A DNA stretch of 64,000 bases from Methylobacterium mesophilicum (lineage in GTDB: Bacteria > Pseudomonadota > Alphaproteobacteria > Rhizobiales > Beijerinckiaceae). This document shows, in pieces, positions 8,260 through 16,158 of the stretch. A program made the translations under genes and the position numbers. Where the stretch lies: positions 33,305 through 97,304 of the forward strand of contig NZ_BPQU01000020.1 of NCBI RefSeq assembly GCF_022179445.1, given 5' to 3'. How positions within the stretch are numbered: position 1 is the stretch's first letter; every line of letters starts with the position of its first letter. The notes beneath the pieces are model-generated. The model was not told the origin of the DNA, ran no database searches, and saw only the letters and a list, made by a program, of their open reading frames with translations.

Positions 8260-9348
8260 TTACCGGGACTCGGTGTCGTCGGGCCAGGGGCGGCCGGACG
8301 GGCCGGCCGTGCCTTCCGGCGGCCCCGGATCGCGCGCGCCGCCGGCCCGCTTCACGATCTCGTAGAGACCCAGCATCGCCAGGGCGACCATGAACGGCAC
8401 GACGTAGTAGCAGCCCCGGAACAGCAGCAGCGAAGTCAGCACCTCGTTGCGCGGCAGGCTCGACAGGGCGAGCAACACGGTGGCTTCGAACACCCCGATG
8501 CCCCCGGGGGCGTTGGAGGCGATGCCCAGCATCGCGGCCAGCACGTAGATCGCCAGGAAGGTGGTGAAGCCCAGCGTCATCCCCTGGGGCAGCAGGACGT
8601 AGAGCACCGCCGCCGCCGCGCAGACGTCGCCGATCCCGACGATCATCTGGCCGATCGAAACCGAGGCGCCCGGCAGCTCCAGCCGCCACTGCTTGACCGT
8701 GATGCTGCGCTTCTTGGCCGAGACCCAGGCGAGGTAGCCCAGCACCAGGCCGAGGGCCACGAGGCCGACGCCCTGGTTGATCCGGATCGACGTGAAGGCG
8801 AGCCCGGCGAGCTGGCCGGCCTCGATGATCAGGCTCAGGCCCAGCACCACGCCCATGCCGAGCCAGAAGGTGAAGCCCGCGATGACCGTGAGCGCGGCGA
8901 TCTTGGCCGTGGACAGGCCCTGCCGGGCGTAGATCCAGTAGCGGATCGTGCCGGCGGTCAGCAGCGGGAAGCCGAGGGTGAAGCTCACCGCGTAGCTGGT
9001 GAACGAGGCGAGCGCGGTGATCCGGTACGGCACCTTGATCCGCAGCTGGCGCAGGGCCAGCGCGTCGTAGCCCGTCAGGAACAGGTAGCTGATCCCGACG
9101 AACAGGAAGGCCAGGCCGAGCTGCTCGCCGGTGGCCGCCGCCACCGCCGCCCGCACCTCCGCCCAGCTCACGCTCTGGACGAGCTTCCACAGCACGCCGA
9201 GAGAGACCGCGAACAGCACGATGCTGGCGGCCGTGCCGATCCAGGCGTACCGGCCGGTCCAGCTCTTGCGCGGCTTGTCCGCGACAGCGTCGTGCTTGAC
9301 CGGCTCGACCGGCTCCGCCGGTCCCCGGTGCTGTCCCTGAAAGTTCAT
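8260..9348 (-). CDS. Flippase-like integral membrane protein (UPF0104 / lysylphosphatidylglycerol synthase TM-region family)
   Basis: A polytopic inner-membrane protein of 362 residues with about eight hydrophobic helices between residues 35 and 330. The motif TAGTIRYWIYARQGLS and the segment ASNAPGGIGVFEATVLLAL are hallmarks of the MprF/YbhN membrane domain, which flips or exports lipids. The soluble aminoacyl-transferase half of MprF is absent, so this is a stand-alone flippase-like unit. The start at 9348 (MNFQGQHRG) is chosen over upstream in-frame codons because those encode a low-complexity Arg/Pro stretch. The next gene downstream is the PhoR-type kinase; a direct link is not evident. 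Confidence 0.82.
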   Translation of the reverse strand: MNFQGQHRGPAEPVEPVKHDAVADKPRKSWTGRYAWIGTAASIVLFAVSLGVLWKLVQSVSWAEVRAAVAAATGEQLGLAFLFVGISYLFLTGYDALALRQLRIKVPYRITALASFTSYAVSFTLGFPLLTAGTIRYWIYARQGLSTAKIAALTVIAGFTFWLGMGVVLGLSLIIEAGQLAGLAFTSIRINQGVGLVALGLVLGYLAWVSAKKRSITVKQWRLELPGASVSIGQMIVGIGDVCAAAAVLYVLLPQGMTLGFTTFLAIYVLAAMLGIASNAPGGIGVFEATVLLALSSLPRNEVLTSLLLFRGCYYVVPFMVALAMLGLYEIVKRAGGARDPGPPEGTAGPSGRPWPDDTESR

Positions 9349-9499
9349 GCCGTTCGGCGTCCGCCCTTCCGGCTGCGCGGCCCGGCCGAAGGCCTGCGCC
9401 CGTACCGGATGATCCCGGACCGCGGCCCGTTGCCTCGCCATGTAGGCCGAACCGGCGCCCAAGGCCAGGGAAGGCCGGGATCCGATGGGGATCCGATCC

Positions 9500-10129
9500 T
9501 CAGCGCGGGGCGCGGCACAGGATCGCCGCCGCCTCCGACAGGCCCCGCCGGATCCGCGCGGGCACCTCCGGGGCGGTGCAGACATAGGTCGGGCTCGGGT
9601 GGGGGACCGCGATCAGCGGCAGGCCCGGGCGCAGGGCCGCGATCGCCGGCGCCGCCCCGCCGGCGGTGCGTCCGGCCAGCACCGCCACGGCGAGCCCGGG
9701 CAGCAGGTCCAGCAGCGGCGCCAGATAGGGCGCGGCCGCCGCGACCTCCGCCCGGCGCGGGGCCCGGTTGAGGGCGCCCGCCGCGTGGATCAGCCAGGGC
9801 ACCGCATTCCAGATCAGGGTGTCGCCCCGCGCGATGCCGGCCTCCTGCAGGAAGCCGAACAGGTTGGCGGCGGTGCCGTTGGCGCTGTCGCGGGTGACGA
9901 AGCCGGTGCGCAGCACGGCCGGCCCCGGCGTCTCCAGGAGCAGCAGCATCCGGGCCGCGACGCCGCCGTCCAGGGGATCGGGCACCGGGACCGGCGCGCC
10001 CCGCTCGGCGGCGATCCGGTCGGCCAGCGCGCGGATCGGGGCGATGTGCGGCGCGTCGATCAGGGCCCGGCGGGCCGCGAGCGCCGCCGGGTCGGCGAGG
10101 GATTTGGGAGCCTGCGGCTCAGGCGGCAT
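9500..10129 (-). CDS. Uracil-DNA-glycosylase-superfamily-like protein
   Basis: A 209-residue protein whose fold-defining segments resemble the uracil-DNA glycosylase superfamily: LLLLETPGPAV at the motif-I position, the following TANLFGFL and WNAVPW, and the motif-II-like VPHPSPTYV. The usual motif I (GEAPG or GQDPYH) is replaced by ETPGP, so glycosylase activity is uncertain. Its start at 10129 lies inside the end of the PIG-L deacetylase gene (11-base overlap), which places it in the same operon as the deacetylase and the GT4. It could act on a nucleoside-like or glycosidic substrate rather than DNA, but that is speculation. Confidence 0.65.
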   Translation of the reverse strand: MPPEPQAPKSLADPAALAARRALIDAPHIAPIRALADRIAAERGAPVPVPDPLDGGVAARMLLLLETPGPAVLRTGFVTRDSANGTAANLFGFLQEAGIARGDTLIWNAVPWLIHAAGALNRAPRRAEVAAAAPYLAPLLDLLPGLAVAVLAGRTAGGAAPAIAALRPGLPLIAVPHPSPTYVCTAPEVPARIRRGLSEAAAILCRAPR

Positions 10130-10877
10130 CGAGGCCGGGAATCGGTGCGGCGAGGCGGCCGGCGAGGCGGAAGCGCTCGATCCCCTCCTCCCGGGCGAGC
10201 CGGGCGTCGAGGCCGGCCGGGCCGCCGAACTGGAACCCGATCTGGCTGCCATAAGCCGCGCAGGCGGCGCGCTTGCGCGCCTGGGCCTCCGGATCCAGCG
10301 TCATCCGGTGCGACGGCAACCCGGCGAACAGCTCGGCCAGGGGCTCCCGGGGTGCGGCCTCGCGGACCGTGTAGGGAAAGTCGCGCCACCACAGGATCGG
10401 GGGCGGCCCGTCGAGGCTGCGGAGCGCCCGGACGGCCTGGACGTGATCGACATGGCCGCCGATGGCCTGCGGGGCGAGGACGAGAGCGGGCTTCTCCGCG
10501 GCGATCAGCGCGGCCAGGGCCGGCGCCAAGTCGGCCGCGATGGCGTCCTCGGCGCGGGTCTCGGAGAACAGCTCCGGCGCGGAACCGTAGCCCCGGTGCG
10601 GCGCCTCGCGGAACGGCAGGTGCCGGGGCGGCGCGATCCCGAGTTCGGCCGCGGCCCGCACGTCCTCGGCCCGGCGCAGGGCCATGTAGTCGACCTCCGC
10701 CGACAGCCCCTTGTCGAGCTGGCAGGCCAGCGCGAACCCCGTCGGATCGGCGACGCTGCCGGTGAACAGCGTGGCCATCACGACGTGCCAGCCCTCCCGG
10801 GCGAGGCTCGCGAGCAGGCCGCCGCAGGAGAAGGCCGCGTCGTCGAGATGGGGAGAGAAGGCGAGGGCGGTGGGCAC
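10119..10877 (-). CDS. PIG-L / LmbE family deacetylase
   Basis: Zinc-dependent N-deacetylase of 252 residues, related to MshB (GlcNAc-inositol deacetylase), the PIG-L enzyme of GPI synthesis and LmbE proteins. The N-terminal metal and base motif is FSPHLDDAAFSCGG (the family usually has PHPDDE, here PHLDDA), and the third ligand region is IGGHVDHVQAVRALR. The start is GTG at 10877. It lies 18 bases after the GT4 gene and overlaps the following UDG-like gene. Together with a glycosyltransferase it suggests making a free amino sugar on a glycoside. The acceptor is unknown. Confidence 0.88.
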   Translation of the reverse strand: MPTALAFSPHLDDAAFSCGGLLASLAREGWHVVMATLFTGSVADPTGFALACQLDKGLSAEVDYMALRRAEDVRAAAELGIAPPRHLPFREAPHRGYGSAPELFSETRAEDAIAADLAPALAALIAAEKPALVLAPQAIGGHVDHVQAVRALRSLDGPPPILWWRDFPYTVREAAPREPLAELFAGLPSHRMTLDPEAQARKRAACAAYGSQIGFQFGGPAGLDARLAREEGIERFRLAGRLAAPIPGLDAA

Positions 10878-10895
10878 GCGGCGGGGCTTCCTGCG

Positions 10896-12134
10896 TCAGA
10901 GGAGGTGCGGCTCGGTGCGGAAGCGGCAGGTGGGATCGTCGGGCAGGTCGACGGAGAAATCCGTGGCCGGGCGCTCATGCCGAACGCGCCCGTAGACCTC
11001 CATGATCTGCCGGCCGACGGCGCTCCAGGAATAGACCCGGCGGCATTCCTCGAGGCCGGCCGTGGCCAGACCGCGGCGCAGCTCCGCGTCGGTGACGACC
11101 CGGGTCAGCGCGGCGGCGAGGGCCGGAACGTCGCCCGGATCGACCATCAGGCCGTTCTCGCCGTCGCGCAGGCAGTCCGAGACGCCGACCGCGTGGCAGG
11201 AGACCACCGCGAGCCCCGCCGCCATCGCCTCCAGGATCGTGTTGGAGAACCCCTCCGCGTAGGTCGGCGAGACGAACACGTCGGCCCGGCGGTAGAGGTC
11301 CGGCACGTGGCCGTATTCGGCATAGCCGGTGAAGGCGATGTCCCGCGGCGCGAAGGCGAGGTCCGCGGCCAGCGCCTGGGCGGGATCCACGTCCGGTCCG
11401 ATGCCCGAGATCGTGGCGGCGAAAGGCGTGCCCTGCTCGCGCAGGATCGCCAGGGCGTTAATGAAGTCGAGCACGCCTTTCCGGCGGTCGACCCGGCCGT
11501 GGTAGAACAGCCGGACCGGGCCGGCATGCGGCGCCGGCAGGCCGTCGGGCGTCCCTTGCGCGAAGCGGTCGGTGTCCACCGCGCCGGGCACGATCGTGAA
11601 CCGGCCCGGATCGGAGCCGAGGCGCTCGCAGACCTCGTCCACGAAGGACGCGCCGCCGATCAGCAGGGCGTTGGCATGGGCCAGGACCTCGCACATCGCC
11701 ACCCGGTGCGTCTCGCAGCAGGAGCCGACCCAGTGGCCGTCGCCGCCCTGGATCGAGACCACGCTCGGCACCCCGAGCTTTCGGGCGGCGAGCAGGACCG
11801 CCCAGCCGGTGGGATAGCCGTACTGCGCGTGCAGCACGTCGAAAGGCGTGCGCGCATGCTCCCGCTCGATCGCCTCGACCATGGTGGCGATGTCGCGCTC
11901 GAAATCGCCCGCCTGCTGCTCGCCGAGCTGCTCCAGGCCGATCACCCGCACGCCGGGCACGGGCGGCGGCGGGCCGCCGCCATAGACCCGGGTCCCGAAG
12001 GCATCGCCCCGGTACTGGGAGATCATCGTCACGTCATGGCCGGCGCCGACCAGCTCGCGCAGCAGGTTCTGGGCGTAGACGCTCATGCCCGAAATCGCCG
12101 GGAAGTAGCGGCGGCTGAGGAAGAGGATTCGCAT
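10896..12134 (-). CDS. Glycosyltransferase family 4
   Basis: A cytoplasmic or membrane-associated retaining glycosyltransferase of 412 residues with GT-B fold. The N-terminal acceptor domain begins RILFLSRRYFPAISG with the glycine loop of the family. The donor domain has YHGRVDRRKGVLDF and the EX7E motif within AEGFSNTILEAMAAG, which binds a nucleotide sugar. The start at 12134 is chosen because sequence upstream belongs to a repeat. The deacetylase and UDG-like genes follow immediately. GT4 plus PIG-L is the arrangement of MshA and MshB in mycothiol synthesis, but the acceptor is not shown by the sequence. Confidence 0.88.
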   Translation of the reverse strand: MRILFLSRRYFPAISGMSVYAQNLLRELVGAGHDVTMISQYRGDAFGTRVYGGGPPPPVPGVRVIGLEQLGEQQAGDFERDIATMVEAIEREHARTPFDVLHAQYGYPTGWAVLLAARKLGVPSVVSIQGGDGHWVGSCCETHRVAMCEVLAHANALLIGGASFVDEVCERLGSDPGRFTIVPGAVDTDRFAQGTPDGLPAPHAGPVRLFYHGRVDRRKGVLDFINALAILREQGTPFAATISGIGPDVDPAQALAADLAFAPRDIAFTGYAEYGHVPDLYRRADVFVSPTYAEGFSNTILEAMAAGLAVVSCHAVGVSDCLRDGENGLMVDPGDVPALAAALTRVVTDAELRRGLATAGLEECRRVYSWSAVGRQIMEVYGRVRHERPATDFSVDLPDDPTCRFRTEPHLL

Positions 12135-12187
12135 TGGGGGACGCTTCTCAACGAGACACAGGACGCACGCGGCTGCCCCCTCTCCCG

Positions 12188-12496
12188 TGCGGGCGGGTGG
12201 ATTCGCGCATCGCGACACGACGGGTTCTCGGCTGCAACGGACGTCGCATCTCAGCAGCCACGCGCTCTCCCTCCCCCCTCTGCGGGGGAGGGTGGCCCCC
12301 GGAAGGGGTCGGGAGAGGGGAGCGACGGTGCAGGATGGGGCAGCTGCGTTCGAAACGCTCCATCCTGAAACCGTGCTCCCCTCTCCCGACCCCTGCTGAC
12401 GCAGGGGCCACCCTCCTCCGCAGAGGGGGGAGGGAGACGCGCGTGGGTTCAGCCGTTGCCCTTATCCGGCAGCGATGTGTGAACATCGTAGCCCGC
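12188..12496. repeat. ~310-bp imperfect palindromic dispersed element (copy 2)
   Basis: Second copy of the element at 6034-6350. The ends GCGGGCGGGTGGATTCGC and the complement of GTTCACACATCGC are inverted. Inner arms (about 12270-12325 and 12378-12440) repeat the CCCCCTCTGCGGGGGAGGG / GGTCGGGAGAGGGG motifs. On both sides lie halves of a different palindrome (CCCTCTCCCGTGCGG and CGGGAGAGGGG), as if the element had landed inside it. It occupies almost all of the 411-base gap between the GT4 gene and the TIM-barrel gene. Confidence 0.75.
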
Positions 12497-12545
12497 GCGG
12501 GAGAGGGGACCCGCGCCGCGTCCTGAGCCCCGATCGCGCATCCCA

Positions 12546-13418
12546 TCATTGCCATTGCCGCCGCGTCTCCTGCTCGCCGGCGAGGACCGGGCCGGGGCGG
12601 CGGCAGGCGCGGAGGTAATCGAGCGCCTGCGGGATCATAACGTCGGCCCGGTGGCTCTCCCGGGAGAGCTCGACGCAGACCAGCTTGCCGTAGCCGACCG
12701 CCTCCAGCGCCTCCAGCACGCCCGGCACGTCCATGTCGCCTTCGCCGAAGGGCAGGTGGATGTGGCTGCCGCGCTTCATGTCCTCGATCGCCACGGTGCC
12801 GGTACGGTCGGCGAACTCGCGGACGGCCGCGGCCGGTTCGCGCTCACCGGTGACCAGGCAGTGCCCGGTGTCGAGGGCGAGCTTCAGCCCGGGGACGTCG
12901 AGGGCCGCATAATCGTCCAGGGTCTCGATCAGCATGCCGGGCTCGGGTTCCAGGCACGGCACGATCCCGGCCTGTGTCGCGAAGGCCGCGACCTCGTGCA
13001 GCCCCTCCCCCAGCCAGCGCCGGGCCTCGCCGTGATCCACGCCGGGCTTGGGCACGCCCGCCCAGAACGAGACCGCCTCGGCGGACAGAATCGCGCCGAT
13101 CTCCACCGCGCGCTTGAGGAAGCCGACCCGCCGGGCGCGCCCGGCGGCGTCGGCGGTCACCAGGGTCGGCTCATGCTTGGCGTTGGGGTCGAGCAGGAAG
13201 CGGGCGCCGGTCTCGATGACGCAGGCCAGCTCGAGCCGTTCCAGCAGGCTCGCGACCCGGCCGGCCTCCGCGGCCCAGGTTTCGGCGAACGGATCGAGGT
13301 GGTGAATGTCCAGCGTCAGGGCCACGCCGTCGTAGCCCGCTGCCTTGATCAGATGCAGCGCGTCGTCGAGGCGGTGGTTGGCGGCGCCGTTGGTGTTGTA
13401 GGCGAAGCGCAGGGTCAC
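12546..13418 (-). CDS. Xylose-isomerase-like TIM-barrel protein (sugar phosphate isomerase/epimerase family)
   Basis: A 290-residue AP-endonuclease-2/xylose-isomerase-type barrel. Strand-end metal ligands can be followed: LTLDIHHLDP, PCLEPEPGM (Glu), LALDTGHC (Asp/His), VAIEDMKRGSHIHLPFGEGDM (His) and LVCVELSRESH (Glu). This is the layout of IolE (inosose dehydratase), IolI (inosose isomerase) and related epimerases. The start is GTG at 13418, overlapping the TGA of the YcaO gene (GTGA), so it is the last, coupled gene of the inositol-phosphate synthase block. A cyclitol or keto-cyclitol substrate is inferred from context. Confidence 0.82.
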   Translation of the reverse strand: MTLRFAYNTNGAANHRLDDALHLIKAAGYDGVALTLDIHHLDPFAETWAAEAGRVASLLERLELACVIETGARFLLDPNAKHEPTLVTADAAGRARRVGFLKRAVEIGAILSAEAVSFWAGVPKPGVDHGEARRWLGEGLHEVAAFATQAGIVPCLEPEPGMLIETLDDYAALDVPGLKLALDTGHCLVTGEREPAAAVREFADRTGTVAIEDMKRGSHIHLPFGEGDMDVPGVLEALEAVGYGKLVCVELSRESHRADVMIPQALDYLRACRRPGPVLAGEQETRRQWQ

Positions 13419-15016
13419 GCCGCCCTCCCCTGCTTCTGGGCGAGCCGGAACGGCGCGTGGTGCGATTCCGGCTCGCGGTAGAGCGGATAGTGCCGCCCGA
13501 CGATCCGCTCGGCGAGGGCTGTGTCGAACAGCGGCTGGCCCCCGAAGCGCTCCAACGCCTCCGGGGTCAGGCGCACCGGGCGCAGGGTCTCGCTCTCGGT
13601 ACCGAAGCGGATCAGCGGATGGTCGCGCTCGAGCAGCTTGCGCGTGTTGCGCTCGCCGATGCGGTAGTAGCTCATGGTCTCGACCTCGAGCCCGGGCACG
13701 ATCGCCTTGACCACGCCGACGCTGCCGCCGAGCGGCGAGCAATCGACGTAGAGCACGTCGAACCCCGCCTCCAGCAGCCGGTCGCAGGCGATCTTGCCGC
13801 GGGCATGGCCGTCCGGGGCCGGGGTGGAGGGCAGCTCCGAGAACCGCTTGGTGCTCCGCTGGCCATAGACGGTGTCGGCCAGCACGTCCCGGAGGCCGGC
13901 AGCCGGCATCTCGATCCATTCGAGCATCGCCTGAAGGGCGCGGCTCTCCTCGAGATCGAGGCTCGGCAGGGCCTTCTGGATGAATGCATCGACGTAGCCC
14001 GGCGGGGTCACGGTGGCGGCCATGTCGAGGGGGCCGTGCCCGAAGGTCTTGCGCACCCGCGCCGCCTGGAACTCCAGCAGCGCCTTGCGCAGCGCCCGCT
14101 CCCGGTCCGGATCGCAGGCCTCGCCGCAGGCCGAGAGGGCGATCGGCGCCGGGGTGCGGGCCGGATCCTCGTCGTAGCCGACGACGTAGAGGTTGGTGAG
14201 GCCGAACTGGTCGGTGGCGAACTTCGGCAGCGCCCGGATGCCCAGCTCCTTGAGCCGGGCCAGCATCGCGGCGTTCTCCGGCCCGATCCCGTCGAGGTCG
14301 AGCATCACCCCCTGGTCGAGCGCCCGGAACAGCAGGCCGTTGCCGTCGCGCTGGAGCAGTTCCAGGACGCCGTGGCCCAGCGCGAAGGGCACGTCGGGTC
14401 CGGCGCCGAGGCCGTTGGTGATCAGGTTCGTGAAGGGCTTGTAGCCCTCGGACAGCTCGAAATAATCGGTGGCGGCCACATCGAGCGGCATCAGTACGAT
14501 CTCGCCGGTGGCGTACCGGACCGCCGGCGTCCATTCGAGCACCGTGTCGCGGCCGACCGGGGAGCCCGCGGGCAGGCAGAGGGTCAGCGGGTCGGCCACC
14601 GAGGCGGCGCCGTAGACCCGGGCGAGGTCGGTGTAGCTCGCCCGCTCCTTGGCTCGCGGCAGCACCGCCAGCGAGGGCATCAGGTTCTCGGCGATCTCCG
14701 CGACGGCGCCGATCAGCGCCTCCTCGTCGGTGGCGCCGTAGCCGATGCCGGACGGCATCGCGCCGACGAAGAACGGGTCGTCGAGGAACAGGGCGACGAA
14801 CCAGACCGGCACGCCGGTGCGGTCCAGCGGCGCCAGGGGGAAGCCGACCACGCGGCCCTCCGGCAGGACGTCCAGATAGGCCTTGACCGGGTCGGGCAGG
14901 ATCGCGGGCAGCCCCTCGATCGGCCTCTTGGCACCGAAGCGGTAGGCCCGCGGCGCCTTGATCCGGTCGTGGCGGGCGCGGTCGTCCTGGTCGTGGATGG
15001 CGTCTGGGTTGGTCAA
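13415..15016 (-). CDS. YcaO-domain protein (ATP-dependent carbonyl/amide-activating family)
   Basis: A 533-residue YcaO-fold protein. Recognisable pieces are the N-terminal activator-like region, the helix GATDEEALIGAVAEIAEN (equivalent to the AEA.ER Mg-ATP helix), TNLITNGLGAG followed by GHGVLELLQRDGNG (the conserved E.iqRD stretch), and a C-terminal part with CDRLLEAGFDVLYVDCSP. YcaO enzymes use ATP to phosphorylate a carbonyl or amide oxygen and make azolines, thioamides or amidines. No TfuA, E1-like partner or precursor peptide is seen. The C-terminus lacks the proline-rich PxPxP tail. The frame has no good ATG at its front; TTG at 15016 after GACGGGAA is the most likely start. Confidence 0.82.
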   Translation of the reverse strand: MTNPDAIHDQDDRARHDRIKAPRAYRFGAKRPIEGLPAILPDPVKAYLDVLPEGRVVGFPLAPLDRTGVPVWFVALFLDDPFFVGAMPSGIGYGATDEEALIGAVAEIAENLMPSLAVLPRAKERASYTDLARVYGAASVADPLTLCLPAGSPVGRDTVLEWTPAVRYATGEIVLMPLDVAATDYFELSEGYKPFTNLITNGLGAGPDVPFALGHGVLELLQRDGNGLLFRALDQGVMLDLDGIGPENAAMLARLKELGIRALPKFATDQFGLTNLYVVGYDEDPARTPAPIALSACGEACDPDRERALRKALLEFQAARVRKTFGHGPLDMAATVTPPGYVDAFIQKALPSLDLEESRALQAMLEWIEMPAAGLRDVLADTVYGQRSTKRFSELPSTPAPDGHARGKIACDRLLEAGFDVLYVDCSPLGGSVGVVKAIVPGLEVETMSYYRIGERNTRKLLERDHPLIRFGTESETLRPVRLTPEALERFGGQPLFDTALAERIVGRHYPLYREPESHHAPFRLAQKQGRAA

Positions 15017-15162
15017 GTCGTGTTCCCGTCTTCGTCGAACCGTTCGCCGCGGCCTCTCTCCACCCCTCTCCCTCATCCCGAGGTGCCCGCGTCGGGATAT
15101 GGGAGTGGGGGTGGGACGCCCCGGAGCCTGGTTCCGTGGTTGGCTATCCCGTCCTGACGCGC
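15017..15162. repeat. Decayed palindromic sequence between dehydrogenase and YcaO genes
   Basis: The gap contains CCCTCTCCCTCATCCCGAGGTGC and nearby GGGAGTGGGGGTGGG, remnants of the palindromes seen elsewhere (compare 61523-61639). No credible precursor peptide was found here on either strand. Confidence 0.4.
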
Positions 15163-16158
15163 CTACCCCTGCCCGTAGGCGCGGGCGACGAGTCGCATGG
15201 TGTGGAGGTCGCGAGCCGCCGAATAAGCCGTCCGTTCCTCGGGCCGGCGCAACGCCGAGCCGAAGGCGCGGACCTGCTCGGTGAAGGGCGAACTGTCGGC
15301 ATCGAAGGCCTGCGGCTCGGAACGCCCGGTCGCGCCGTCGATGAACAGCAGCGTGCCGCCGGCCGTCTGGCCCATCGTGTTCTCGGCGACGAGCATGCCT
15401 TTGGTGCCGACCACCTCCAGGCGCCGCCGAGGGAGCGCGTCGGGGCAATTGTAGGCCACGTGCAGGCTCGCCAGGGCGCCGCCGCCGGTGCGGCCGATCA
15501 GCAGGGCACCGTCATCGACCGAATAGTCCTGGGCGCGGGTCTGGGTGAGGGCCGCGAGATCCGCGATCGGCTCGCCGAGCAGGAAATCCACGAGGTCGAG
15601 CCCGTGGGGGGCGAGGTCCATGAGGGCGCCGCCGCCGGCCTGGGCGGCGTCGATCCGCCAGTTCGGCTGGCCGGCCTCGGACCAGTCGCGCCCGAGCCAG
15701 CAGGCGTAGACGATCCGCAAAGCCGTGACGGTGCCGAGCCGCCCCGCCGCGACCTGGGCCCGAATCATTCGGTGGGCCGGATGGTGCCGCTGGTCGAACG
15801 CCGTCCCGTAGAAGATTTTCCGGGACTCCACCGCCCGCACGATGGCTTCGGCGTCATCGAGCGTCGCCGCCATCGGCTTCTCGCACAGGACCGCCTTGCC
15901 GGCGGCGGCCAGCGCCTCGACGGCGCCCCGGTGCAGGTGGTTCGGCGTCGCCACGTAGACCGCCTCGACCGCGGGCTCGGCGATAAGGCCAGCGAGGTCG
16001 GCATGGACGCGGGCGCCTTCGCGCTCGGCCGCCGCGCGGCTCTCCGGGTTCGGATCGCTGACCGCGACGAGCCGGTGCCCGGCGGCGCGGATGCCCGGGG
16101 CCATGTAGTCGCGGGCGACCCAGCCGTAGCCGACGATGCCCCAGCCGACCCCGTCCAT
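15163..16158 (-). CDS. Gfo/Idh/MocA family NAD(P)-dependent dehydrogenase
   Basis: A 331-residue oxidoreductase. The Rossmann motif GIVGYGWVARDYM binds NAD(P), VATPNHLHRGAVEALAAAGKAVLCEKPMA holds the EKP catalytic lysine, and the second domain has GGGALMDLAPHGLDLVDFLLG with the conserved Asp/His pair. Relatives include inositol 2-dehydrogenase (IolG) and glucose-fructose oxidoreductase. The ATG at 16158 shares one base with the stop of the methyltransferase gene (TGATG). Next to inositol-phosphate synthase, oxidation of an inositol to an inosose is the obvious guess, but the substrate is not proven. Confidence 0.88.
   Translation of the reverse strand: MDGVGWGIVGYGWVARDYMAPGIRAAGHRLVAVSDPNPESRAAAEREGARVHADLAGLIAEPAVEAVYVATPNHLHRGAVEALAAAGKAVLCEKPMAATLDDAEAIVRAVESRKIFYGTAFDQRHHPAHRMIRAQVAAGRLGTVTALRIVYACWLGRDWSEAGQPNWRIDAAQAGGGALMDLAPHGLDLVDFLLGEPIADLAALTQTRAQDYSVDDGALLIGRTGGGALASLHVAYNCPDALPRRRLEVVGTKGMLVAENTMGQTAGGTLLFIDGATGRSEPQAFDADSSPFTEQVRAFGSALRRPEERTAYSAARDLHTMRLVARAYGQG

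Noticed and set aside
6034..12496. CRISPR array or insertion sequence
   Set aside because: Repeats are few, long and palindromic, with no regular spacers, no cas gene and no transposase.
12546..14534. One long minus-strand frame joining the TIM-barrel protein to out-of-frame YcaO sequence
   Set aside because: The first half is a low-complexity Arg/Pro/Gly shadow of the YcaO gene; the true gene starts at GTG 13418.
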